A stretch of DNA of 64,000 nt from assembly GCA_051650965.1 (NCBI GenBank), contig JBOFRL010000018.1, positions 1 through 64,000 of the forward strand. The letters run 5' to 3'. The stretch is from Enterovibrio sp051650965 (GTDB lineage Bacteria > Pseudomonadota > Gammaproteobacteria > Enterobacterales > Vibrionaceae). Below, piece after piece: positions 24,872 through 33,049 of the stretch (within the stretch, counting starts at the first letter, position 1; every line of letters begins with the position of its first letter). The notes below the pieces were generated by a model, which searched no databases, was not told where the DNA came from, and was given only the letters and a program-made list of their open reading frames with translations. The translations under genes were made by a program, and so were the position numbers.

Positions 24872-27800
24872 ATGACTGGCCGTTCAAATCCACCACCCAG
24901 TAACACACCGCCTGTGAGTGCAGCTTCTGCTTCTAACACAGAAGCAACAAATACGACGACAACATCGCTCTCGATTGCGGCGGTCACCAGTCAAGCTCAA
25001 ACAACACCACAGACTTCGAGTGGCGCAACGACTGTCACCACAAGTGTACTTCCTTCGACGGTCGTGATAAGTGCGCTAGCTCCTACAGGCGGCGCAAGCT
25101 CTCACCTTCCACCAATGTGTAACTACGTCATTCCTCACAATATACAAGATTATCGTACTAGCAATGTACGCGTGCTTGGCGGAACCAACCGTTGTGGTGA
25201 ACATGCGCTACTTTTTCTTTGCCATCTTTTTGGCATACCTGATACAGAGTGCCCTTTTCCAGTACGAGTACCTACAGATGACTACCAGTATTTGGATCTG
25301 ATGAGTCCTATAGATACAGGGCTAGCAGCAGATGCATTTGCTGCTGATGGGCTAGGCAGAGAAAATCAGCAGCAGATCTCCTGTGGAGATGGGGCAGCTC
25401 AAAATCTAATTCGTGGTTTAGACAAAACTCGTCCTTATATTTTAACCACTACAGCTGTGACGAACGGGCACACCGTTGCGATATGTTTTGATCACAGCAG
25501 ACAGTGCTGGATTGCTTATGATTCACACAAAGTAGCACCAAATCGTCCTGTGATTGTTATTACTGATCAAAACGGCAATCTAAACGGGGAAGGGCGGCGT
25601 TTAATGCCATTAAACAGCCCCAACAACTACGTTAGTATTTGCCCAATGTCTGCACAAAGAGTGCATTTTTTGATGCGACATATCTTTCGGTTGCATACCA
25701 CATACAGGTTGTCCGTGCCCGAGGCTCGTCCTTCAACCCGTCGTGTCTATATTGAAACCTTCGGGGATTTTGAGACCAGAGTTCTTAGAGAGTTTCATGA
25801 TGACATAGTTAGCGCTGCGACTAGCTACAGCACAAATAGGCGTGTCCCTCTGCCAGCAGATTTTGATGAGTCAATGCTCACACCTGATCAAGAATCGATG
25901 TTCGAAGCCGGCTTAATGATTAGCGAGTCACCTGAAGCTGGTGATCCTGAACTAGAGCTTGCGTTAGCACAAAGTTTAGCCCAATCGCGAGGCCAAACTG
26001 CGCCGTCAGCTCCAACTACATCAGTAACACCATCTGCACCGCCTGCTGCATTAATTTCATCTGCTCCTGCTTCCGCTGAAAGTGCTTTTGGCCCACGCCG
26101 CTCTGCGCATCCTTGCCCTCAAGGATATGAAGATTTCTTTGGTCATGCAGATCTTGGCGTATCAGCAAATAGCGCTGGAGATACCTTTCAACTTCAAACA
26201 ATTCTTGCCGCCACTAACTACATTTCCGATCAAGTCGGCAGGCCGATGGATGGTGATATTGAAATCCTTGTTCCTCCTCATTCTCCTGAGTACCATGAAA
26301 ATTTTTTCGATGCTCTTGACCAAGCAGAAGTGTACATGGTTCCTTTTTACCGACAACGTAATGCATCAGTAGGCCATGGGTGGCGATCGGTTATGTTGCT
26401 ACAATTTGTCAATAATGAATGGCACTGCTTTTCTGCCGTCCATGGGCGAATGCAGCTAACACTCAGTGGAGGGAGGATAATATCTGATCGGAAAGTCAAC
26501 AGGTATTTCAACCCCGCCAGTCGTCTACCTTTAGATAAAAATAATATACCGTATATTTCGTGCTATAAGATGAGCCCCCACCGTTTTAGAGATATCATGG
26601 AGGTTAACCATCGCGCGCAACGCTGTGTGGAACACTCTGCTTTGATTCTGGCGATGTTGAGTGAGAATGAGCAAGAAGAATTAGGGGCAAGCGGAGGAGC
26701 TGGGGATTTCTTGGCCCCAGCGCAGCCATCAGCGCCATCAATAAGAAGAGGCGCGCCGGCAGCAAGTAACACATCGAGCAGTGCATCATCTCTACCTATC
26801 GCGACGACGCGCCCCCCTGCCGCTGTGAGCACGGCTCCACCACAGACACTGCCGCCGCGTGTATTGCGCCAGACGCAGCAACGACTAGGCCAGAACAGGT
26901 TCACTTTCCATACGCAAGTTCAAGATATATCGCATCTTCGCCCAGATGCGCTAGATGGGACCCCTTACCAGCAAGTTAGCCATGATCGTTATCAGCACCT
27001 GCAAGGAACATCTTGTGTTGATCAATCAATGGAATTTTTGAGTCAATACTTTGGTTTACCTGAACCGCAATGGCCAGCTCCGCAGGATGTGCGAAACTTT
27101 GGTGCATTAGATATAGCTGGGCCACTGATCTTTGCGCCGGAGCAAGGCATCGTGAGACCGTGGCCTCTAGGACGTGACAGCATTGTCTCACATGCGCTTG
27201 CTCCAGTAGCACTATTTAAGCTCTTAGATCAAGAGCTTGATAAAGATGTACCATACCTTATGAACACCGAAAACTCAGATACCTACGGTATGCACACTGT
27301 TGCCATTTATTTTGATTATGAGGAAAATGAGTGGTTTACCTTTAATAACAGCGCACCAAGGTGTAATGGTCTGCCAGTAAAAATAACCGATTCTGGAAAT
27401 CTTACGCAAGAAGGAATAAGATTCTTTACACCAAGAGTCGCAGCCCAGCAAAGAGGAGCGGCTGCCGCTGCACGTCGACTGCAATTTTTTGCTATGGATA
27501 ATGAGCGCACAGAGCTCATGTGCGAACATGTTAGAAGAGAACGCTTAAGAGATCCAAATGCTCAAGCGGATCTTATTCAAAGAATTTTAGCCGGTTTTCC
27601 GCGGCGGCACATGACACAAGCAAATATAGTTGTTCCTGAGCCACTGGCAAGAGACCTGATTGCATCGTGGAATTTTCGATATAACTTTAGCACCGCCGCT
27701 GCAGAAGACATGCTGCTCAGCCCTCCTGTAGAAAATATGCTGCAGCCCTCACCGCTGGTACGACAAGAGAGATACGCGCTTTTGACCGGCGTTAGCTGTG

Positions 27801-28519
27801 CAGAGCAGTCGCTGGAATTTGCAGCACGTTGCTATGGCATGCCAATACCAGCATGGAGCGTCCCGCATGATGTACAGTATGGGGGTGCTCTTGATCTCAT
27901 GGAAGCATTAGGCAACGCGGCTCATAATCGCATTATTTCTCCTGATCGCCATATCGTAACAAGCGCTTATGTGAGAACTGCAGCACAAGCACAAAACCTA
28001 TTGAGTGGTGGCGAACCGTTATTCCTCGATCCAGATCGAATGTATCTAGTAGGAGTGCAGGGCTGCGCTTACAATAGCCACTATGTAACAATTTATTTTG
28101 ATCGCTCGCACCAAAGATGGATGGCTTTCAACAATGTTGCGGAAGGGGGGCAGCATACGTTAGCAGGGCAGACTTATGTCGGGTCGGTACCGCTAACCAA
28201 TGCAGATGTGGAAGGCACTCTCACCCAAGAAGGCAAAAGATTGTTTCTCCCTGTACCGCAATTTCAGCCGCCACCTCCACCTCCGCCACAGCGGCAGCCA
28301 GGGGAGCCAGAAGTAGTAGTAGCACCGCCAGAGCCACGCACTTTCGTGGTCGCCGCGGCGCTAACGAGTGAGAATATAGATTTTCTTTGTCACTGGGCGC
28401 GCCGCGTTCGTCAATATTCTCTACCGCGTGAGATGAACGCGGCCATTAATGAATGCTTTGAGCACCGCTACCCAGATGATGAGCCGGACAATCCACAAGA
28501 AGACCAACAACGGCAGTAA
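24872..28519 (+). CDS. Giant four-module papain-like protein with a ubiquitin-interacting motif; candidate effector
   Basis: This 1215-aa protein is of no family I recognise and has no signal peptide or membrane segment. After a Ser/Thr/Pro-rich N-terminus (1-~85) come related modules joined by Pro/Ala/Ser linkers. Three carry a Cys at the start of a helix, a His in a strand (GHTVAICFD, MHTVAIYFD, SHYVTIYFD) and an Asp/Asn after a Trp: C108/H200/D217, C715/H808/N825 and C976/H1070/N1087. The Cys-His gaps are 92-94 and the His-Asp/Asn gaps 17 each time. This order fits papain-fold (clan CA) cysteine hydrolases. A fourth module (about 410-620) keeps H502 but lacks the Cys and Asn. Residues 358-373 match a ubiquitin-interacting motif. 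Most modules end in a similar Arg-rich helix. A ubiquitin-related effector is inference; structural repeats without activity are the alternative. Confidence 0.8.
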   Translation: MTGRSNPPPSNTPPVSAASASNTEATNTTTTSLSIAAVTSQAQTTPQTSSGATTVTTSVLPSTVVISALAPTGGASSHLPPMCNYVIPHNIQDYRTSNVRVLGGTNRCGEHALLFLCHLFGIPDTECPFPVRVPTDDYQYLDLMSPIDTGLAADAFAADGLGRENQQQISCGDGAAQNLIRGLDKTRPYILTTTAVTNGHTVAICFDHSRQCWIAYDSHKVAPNRPVIVITDQNGNLNGEGRRLMPLNSPNNYVSICPMSAQRVHFLMRHIFRLHTTYRLSVPEARPSTRRVYIETFGDFETRVLREFHDDIVSAATSYSTNRRVPLPADFDESMLTPDQESMFEAGLMISESPEAGDPELELALAQSLAQSRGQTAPSAPTTSVTPSAPPAALISSAPASAESAFGPRRSAHPCPQGYEDFFGHADLGVSANSAGDTFQLQTILAATNYISDQVGRPMDGDIEILVPPHSPEYHENFFDALDQAEVYMVPFYRQRNASVGHGWRSVMLLQFVNNEWHCFSAVHGRMQLTLSGGRIISDRKVNRYFNPASRLPLDKNNIPYISCYKMSPHRFRDIMEVNHRAQRCVEHSALILAMLSENEQEELGASGGAGDFLAPAQPSAPSIRRGAPAASNTSSSASSLPIATTRPPAAVSTAPPQTLPPRVLRQTQQRLGQNRFTFHTQVQDISHLRPDALDGTPYQQVSHDRYQHLQGTSCVDQSMEFLSQYFGLPEPQWPAPQDVRNFGALDIAGPLIFAPEQGIVRPWPLGRDSIVSHALAPVALFKLLDQELDKDVPYLMNTENSDTYGMHTVAIYFDYEENEWFTFNNSAPRCNGLPVKITDSGNLTQEGIRFFTPRVAAQQRGAAAAARRLQFFAMDNERTELMCEHVRRERLRDPNAQADLIQRILAGFPRRHMTQANIVVPEPLARDLIASWNFRYNFSTAAAEDMLLSPPVENMLQPSPLVRQERYALLTGVSCAEQSLEFAARCYGMPIPAWSVPHDVQYGGALDLMEALGNAAHNRIISPDRHIVTSAYVRTAAQAQNLLSGGEPLFLDPDRMYLVGVQGCAYNSHYVTIYFDRSHQRWMAFNNVAEGGQHTLAGQTYVGSVPLTNADVEGTLTQEGKRLFLPVPQFQPPPPPPPQRQPGEPEVVVAPPEPRTFVVAAALTSENIDFLCHWARRVRQYSLPREMNAAINECFEHRYPDDEPDNPQEDQQRQ

Positions 28520-28541
28520 CAAAGGCTTTCCAATCAACACC

Positions 28542-28573
28542 ATCCGCGCAGCAAAACTGCGCGGATATTTTTT
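28542..28573 (+). terminator. Terminator after the multi-module gene
   Basis: ATCCGCGCAG-CAAAA-CTGCGCGGAT followed by ATTTTTT, 22 bp after the stop codon: perfect 10-bp stem, strong. Confidence 0.92.
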
Positions 28574-28715
28574 GAGTCGCATTTTCCATGCTCCTGACGA
28601 CAAGCTCAATTTTTTAATCCATGATCAGCGCAGAATTAATTTTTTTTATCAAAAACAAAAAAAGACGATATTTCATCGTCTTAATAAAAAAAACAAGCTG
28701 TCATTAAAAATGCAT

Positions 28716-29405
28716 TTAGCTGAGACGTTTTAACTCGTCTGCGCGGCCGATTGGACGGATCACCGAAAGCTGGCGTCCTTTTTTAACACCGGTTTCATAG
28801 TCACAAGTCATTGTATTCATAGCTTCTTTAAGCTGTTTTTTAAATGTTTCACGATCTAAATCTTTAAATTGGCTATCAATATAACTTTTGATCCGCTGAT
28901 TAATATCGTCATCTTTGACCAGAATAGGCAATTTTTCTAGCGAGCCATCCAGCCAGCCACGGGAGAACGACAAGACTTTCCGGTTCACTTCGGGCAAGCT
29001 CAGGCCGCTACCTTGAAAACGGTTGCGAAATTGGCCAATTTTTTCATTCATTTCGCGATAAAAAATATCAAGCGCAAAACCGGCAAACACCGCACGATCG
29101 GCACTGCCAATAAATTCGGCTCTTTTCAGTCCTTTATAATTGGTCAACACACATTCCACACCAAATTGACGATTGATAGTGCGAATAATGCGGATCACCG
29201 ATTCAGGAACGGAGGCGGGCAGCAAAGTTTGGGCGTACGTTTTTCCGATACTAAACAGATAAATATCATCTTGCTCAAGACCATATTTTTTCATTAGGCT
29301 GTGCGCCATTTTTATTGCTTGAGCGGCTTCATTTATGTTGGAAGAGTTACTGAGCTCAAGACATTTTGCTATTTTTTTCAATATATTATGCTTGGCTTGG
29401 ATCAT
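28716..29405 (-). CDS. DUF2786-domain protein
   Basis: This 229-aa cytoplasmic protein has an N-terminal DUF2786-type helical domain (about 1-50: ILKKIAKCLELS..SNINEAAQAIKMAHSLMKKYGL). The longer C-terminal region, about 60-210, contains FIGSADRAVFAGFALDIFY. Proteins of this kind are found mainly on phages and integrative elements; their function is unknown. It lies convergent to the multi-module gene, in the segment that separates rplT from rplY. No integrase is seen nearby. Confidence 0.7.
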   Translation of the reverse strand: MIQAKHNILKKIAKCLELSNSSNINEAAQAIKMAHSLMKKYGLEQDDIYLFSIGKTYAQTLLPASVPESVIRIIRTINRQFGVECVLTNYKGLKRAEFIGSADRAVFAGFALDIFYREMNEKIGQFRNRFQGSGLSLPEVNRKVLSFSRGWLDGSLEKLPILVKDDDINQRIKSYIDSQFKDLDRETFKKQLKEAMNTMTCDYETGVKKGRQLSVIRPIGRADELKRLS

Positions 29406-29506
29406 GAAAATACCAAATAGTGTTTGGGCTAAACTTTTTTTATTCTAGCGGGTTTCTTACATAAATTGACTAATTTAAGGTGAAATAGAAGTAAAACCAA
29501 TCTCCT

Positions 29507-29536
29507 TAAAAATAAAAAGCACCATCAATGGTGCTT
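29507..29536 (-). terminator. Terminator after rplY
   Basis: Read on the minus strand, AAGCACCAT-TG-ATGGTGCTT is followed by TTTATTTTT; it lies 20 bp past the rplY stop. Confidence 0.85.
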
Positions 29537-29556
29537 AATTTAAAATATCTATGAAA

Positions 29557-29835
29557 TTAGATACGGATGAAATCGATGTGCATCACTTTTGGCTTGAACG
29601 CGTGACGCTGAATATCTTGTGGCTTTACTTTGATCTCTTTGCCGTTTACAACTAGCGTGATTTCTTGGTAAAACTCAGCTTTATCCATTTGATTGATCAC
29701 AACATTGTGATCAAGAGTGATAGAAAGCGCAGCTTCGTTTCCACCATAAATGATTGCAGGCACTTTATCAGCGTGACGTAGGCGGCGGCTCGCACCTTTC
29801 CCCAATGCTTCACGCACAATTGCTTCAATTTTCAT
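29557..29835 (-). CDS. rplY: 50S ribosomal protein L25
   Basis: L25 binds 5S rRNA. The 92-aa length and sequence (IEAIVREALGKGASRRLR at the start, VPAIIYGG, KVMHIDFIR at the end) match the short single-domain L25 of enteric bacteria (94 aa in E. coli), without the CTC extension. It is transcribed alone, with its own terminator. Confidence 0.96.
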   Translation of the reverse strand: MKIEAIVREALGKGASRRLRHADKVPAIIYGGNEAALSITLDHNVVINQMDKAEFYQEITLVVNGKEIKVKPQDIQRHAFKPKVMHIDFIRI

Positions 29836-30080
29836 AATAATTACTCAATCAACTTAAAAAATTAATAGCCCGATCGCGACCAATCTTGCTACACAAAAAC
29901 AGCGCGAATTCTACATTGGCAAGGCTATAAGCACAAGAAAAATTGCAATTGGCACTCCTTTGCGTAATTTCTCAAGCGAGCGCAATTGAGCGCTTATTAT
30001 GATCGCCAATTTTTTTGCATGCCTGACGTTTTAAATTTGATTAAGATAATGGCTATTTTTAACCGAGACAGAAGCAAGAA

Positions 30081-30815
30081 ATGATAAGATTAGACAAATA
30101 CTTGTGCGATGCTTTAGACATAACACGCAAGCAAGCTTGCGCCTTGCTCAAAACGGATGAGGTGTGCATCGAAGGCGTAGCCTGCCGCTCGGGCGCACAA
30201 AAATTACCCTACAGCGCCAATGTAACCTTAAATGGTCGCCCGCTCAATGCGACGCAGCAGCGCTATTTCATGCTCAATAAGCCCGAAGGTTTTGTCTGCT
30301 CACATGACGATCCGCACCATCCGACGGTTTTTGTCCTGCTTGATGAAATTGGGGCTCACAAACTGCACATTGCCGGCCGGCTTGACGCCGACACGACCGG
30401 CCTTGTTTTGCTCACCGACGACGGGCAATGGTCGCACCGCATCACCTCGCCAAAGCGCAAGTGCGCGAAAATTTACGACGTTGAGCTTGCCGATCCGGTG
30501 AGCGATGATACGGCGCAGCAATTTGCGAGCGGCGTGCAGCTACGAGGAGAAAAGCAGCTCACCAAACCGGCAAAACTTGAAATCATCACCCAAAATCAAG
30601 TGCGGCTGACAATTTTTGAGGGGAAATATCATCAAGTTAAGCGCATGTTTGCCGCGGTGGGGAACAAAGTGGTCGGCCTGCATCGCCACGCCATCGGGGA
30701 GCTGCAACTCGACAAAGCTTTGCAGCCTGGAGAATATCGTCCATTGACAGAGGCTGAATATCAGCTTTTTGCCGCATCGCTTGCCCCTCATTATGTTGAT
30801 GAGAATAACCAATAG
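30081..30815 (+). CDS. rsuA: 16S rRNA pseudouridine(516) synthase
   Basis: RsuA makes the single pseudouridine (516) in 16S rRNA. The N-terminal S4 domain (1-~60) is followed by the RsuA/RluB-type catalytic domain with GRLDADTTGLVLLTDDG, placing catalytic Asp at 102 as in E. coli. KYHQVKRMFAAVGN is the conserved C-terminal motif. The 244-aa length is slightly longer than E. coli (231). The bcr gene begins 9 bp after the stop, the same order as E. coli. Confidence 0.94.
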   Translation: MIRLDKYLCDALDITRKQACALLKTDEVCIEGVACRSGAQKLPYSANVTLNGRPLNATQQRYFMLNKPEGFVCSHDDPHHPTVFVLLDEIGAHKLHIAGRLDADTTGLVLLTDDGQWSHRITSPKRKCAKIYDVELADPVSDDTAQQFASGVQLRGEKQLTKPAKLEIITQNQVRLTIFEGKYHQVKRMFAAVGNKVVGLHRHAIGELQLDKALQPGEYRPLTEAEYQLFAASLAPHYVDENNQ

Positions 30816-30824
30816 AGAACAGAT

Positions 30825-32033
30825 ATGAGAAGCGTACCCCCTTCCAATTCGCCACACACGCTGACATTGGGGCTAATTTTGCTGCTCGGTGCAATTTCGG
30901 CGCTCACGCCAATTGCTATCGACATGTATCTTCCTGCGATGCCTGATATTGCGCGCGATCTGGCCAGCAGCGCCGGAGACGTGCAAAAAACGCTCGCCGC
31001 CTATACGGCAGGCTTTGCCATTGGCCAAATTGTTTACGGCCCGATCTCAGACAGTTACGGAAGACGTCCTGTCTTGCTGTTTGGTACCTGCTTCTTTTTG
31101 TGCTTTTCTGTGGCCTGCGCACTCGCGACCGACATTTCGGTGCTTACTGTGGTGCGCGTGTTACAAGGCTTTTGCGGAGCGGCGGCGGCTGTTGTCACAC
31201 AAGCATTAGTGCGCGATATGTTCAACAAAGAAGAGTACGCGCGCATGATGTCCTTTGTCACTTTAGTCATGACAATCGCACCGCTTGCCGCGCCTCTGCT
31301 CGGTGGCTATTTTGCGGTTTGGTTTGGCTGGCGCTCGATCTTTTGGTTCATCACGCTGTTTTCTACCGTGGTGATCATCTGCATTTGGCGCGCTATCCCT
31401 GAAACATTAGCGCAAAATCGGCGCGTGCCGCTGCGCATCGGCTCGGTGATGCGTAACTGCCTGCGAATTTTAAGCCACCGCTCCTCGCTCGGCTACATGC
31501 TGACGTCGAGTTTCTCTTTTGCTGGCATGTTTTCATTTCTTACCGCAGGCTCGTTTGTTTACATCGATTTTTACGGGGTTAGTACGCAAACCTTTGGCTT
31601 TTTCTTTGGCCTCAACATTTTTTGTCTGATCTTGCTGACCTCGTTTAATAGCCGTTTTGTCATGCGTCTGGGCAGCGAAAGAATGCTGCAAATTGGGCTT
31701 ATCATTCAATCGTTTGCGGCTGCCATCATGGTGGTCGGGCAGCTGCTTGATTTTGGGATCTGGGGACTTGTGCCTTCGGTAATGCTCTTTGTCGGCACGA
31801 TGGTGCTAATTGCAAGTAACGCAACCGCTTGTGTTTTAAGTGAATATCCAGACTTTGCCGGAACCGCGTCGTCACTGGCTGGCACATTGCGTTTTGGCAC
31901 AGGCACTGTCGTGGGCGCGCTGCTTTCACTGGTGCAGGCGACAACGCCATGGGCGATGGTAATAGCTATCGCTTCTTGCGGATTTATCTCAGCGAGCGCT
32001 TATCTCTTTTTAGTGAAAAGAAATAAGGCCTGA
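30825..32033 (+). CDS. bcr: Bcr/CflA family drug efflux transporter
   Basis: This major facilitator superfamily drug/H+ antiporter has twelve predicted membrane helices. Family marks are PIAIDMYLPAMP in the first helix, GPISDSYGRRPVLL in the loop after helix 2 (motif A) and RVLQGF..AAAAVVTQALVRD in helices 4-5. The 402-aa length is normal. In E. coli Bcr exports bicyclomycin, sulfonamides and cysteine; the substrate here is unknown. It follows rsuA by 9 bp and is probably co-transcribed. Confidence 0.92.
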   Translation: MRSVPPSNSPHTLTLGLILLLGAISALTPIAIDMYLPAMPDIARDLASSAGDVQKTLAAYTAGFAIGQIVYGPISDSYGRRPVLLFGTCFFLCFSVACALATDISVLTVVRVLQGFCGAAAAVVTQALVRDMFNKEEYARMMSFVTLVMTIAPLAAPLLGGYFAVWFGWRSIFWFITLFSTVVIICIWRAIPETLAQNRRVPLRIGSVMRNCLRILSHRSSLGYMLTSSFSFAGMFSFLTAGSFVYIDFYGVSTQTFGFFFGLNIFCLILLTSFNSRFVMRLGSERMLQIGLIIQSFAAAIMVVGQLLDFGIWGLVPSVMLFVGTMVLIASNATACVLSEYPDFAGTASSLAGTLRFGTGTVVGALLSLVQATTPWAMVIAIASCGFISASAYLFLVKRNKA

Positions 32034-32174
32034 TAGAAAAATAAATAATAACAGAAAATGATAGCTGTCATTCATCATTTTCTGTTTCTATTCTTTATGT
32101 TTAATATGAATTTAAAATATTAAAATCAATTGCCATTAATTAAAAATAAATGCATTTCATTTATAATACCGATA

Positions 32175-32720
32175 TTAATTTTTAATTTTCTTCATTGCGC
32201 GGCTATTTTCCCAGATCTCCAGTGCCTTATCTCTTATTTGTGCCGGCGAACATAATGCCGCGTTGCGAAAGGTATGGCTTGCCGCTGGCATTTTATGGCC
32301 GATGATCCCATCAAAGTGACTTTCCACACATTGACCATTTTGATTATATAAAATTGTTATTTCATGTCGTTCAAATAGATCTGTGCCGTCATCATAAATG
32401 AAGCTATAGCGCCAGTTTCCCGATTTTTTACCTTTAGAAAAAGAGCCTTGCACTTTGTTTTTAAACTGATAATACGAGTCAATTTGCTTATTATGTCCAA
32501 CTTGCTCTTCCACCACTTCAAATAAACCGTCCAACTCTCTTTTTTTAACTGAATAATAACCATTTGCATTTTTCATGGGTTCACGAGTTAATTGCAGATC
32601 AAGTTGTTTATTTATTTTATGAAAATCTGCATTTTTTAAATGAACCGTTTTTTTAGTCTGCTCATCCAATGATTGTTGGCTACAGGCAGCTAAAAATATC
32701 AAAGGCAATAATTTTTTCAT
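32175..32720 (-). CDS. Lipoprotein of unknown function
   Basis: The start at the ATG on 32718-32720 gives a short signal peptide with lipobox LAAC (Cys13), so the protein is probably lipid-anchored. I do not recognise the 168-residue mature part. It is charged and has no clear repeats, but a GNWRYSFIYDDGTDLFERHE stretch is visible in the middle. A longer start at 32777 would place hydrophilic residues before the signal and is unlikely. AAGAG lies before the chosen start. It stands alone between bcr and the fru operon. Confidence 0.7.
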   Translation of the reverse strand: MKKLLPLIFLAACSQQSLDEQTKKTVHLKNADFHKINKQLDLQLTREPMKNANGYYSVKKRELDGLFEVVEEQVGHNKQIDSYYQFKNKVQGSFSKGKKSGNWRYSFIYDDGTDLFERHEITILYNQNGQCVESHFDGIIGHKMPAASHTFRNAALCSPAQIRDKALEIWENSRAMKKIKN

Positions 32721-33049
32721 AATAAAATCTCTTGATTCCCAATAAGCATATAGAGAACCTATACGCCAAGATGACATGTCTATAAAAATCTTATTGCATG
32801 CTAATATTTTTTTTTACTTTGTCTAATTTTTTTATTAACTATTTTTATCTTATTACTATTTATTTTTCATATACAAAATATTTGTTGCAATATTTATTAA
32901 ATATTTTTTGCGCAATTTTTCAATAAAAGTAATGACAACAAAAACGTTTAGCTCACCATTTATGCGTTTTTTTCTATACCTTTTATGCGAGATGGTTAAA
33001 ATAGGCTGCAATTTTGGCAAAGCGTAGTGATGTTAATTGAAGGTAAAAT
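32721..33049. other. AT-rich intergenic region before fruB
   Basis: 329 bp, very AT-rich between 32800 and 32930, holding the divergent promoters of the lipoprotein gene and the fru operon. No gene is seen. A possible Cra-like site is listed at 32938-32951; AAGG precedes the fruB ATG. Confidence 0.45.
32938..32951. promoter_or_regulatory. Weak Cra (FruR)-like site before fruB
   Basis: CAAAAACGTTTAGC shares the AAACGTTT core of the Cra operator (TGAAACGTTTCA). The outer bases match poorly. Cra represses fruBKA in enteric bacteria, so location is the main support. Confidence 0.25.
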
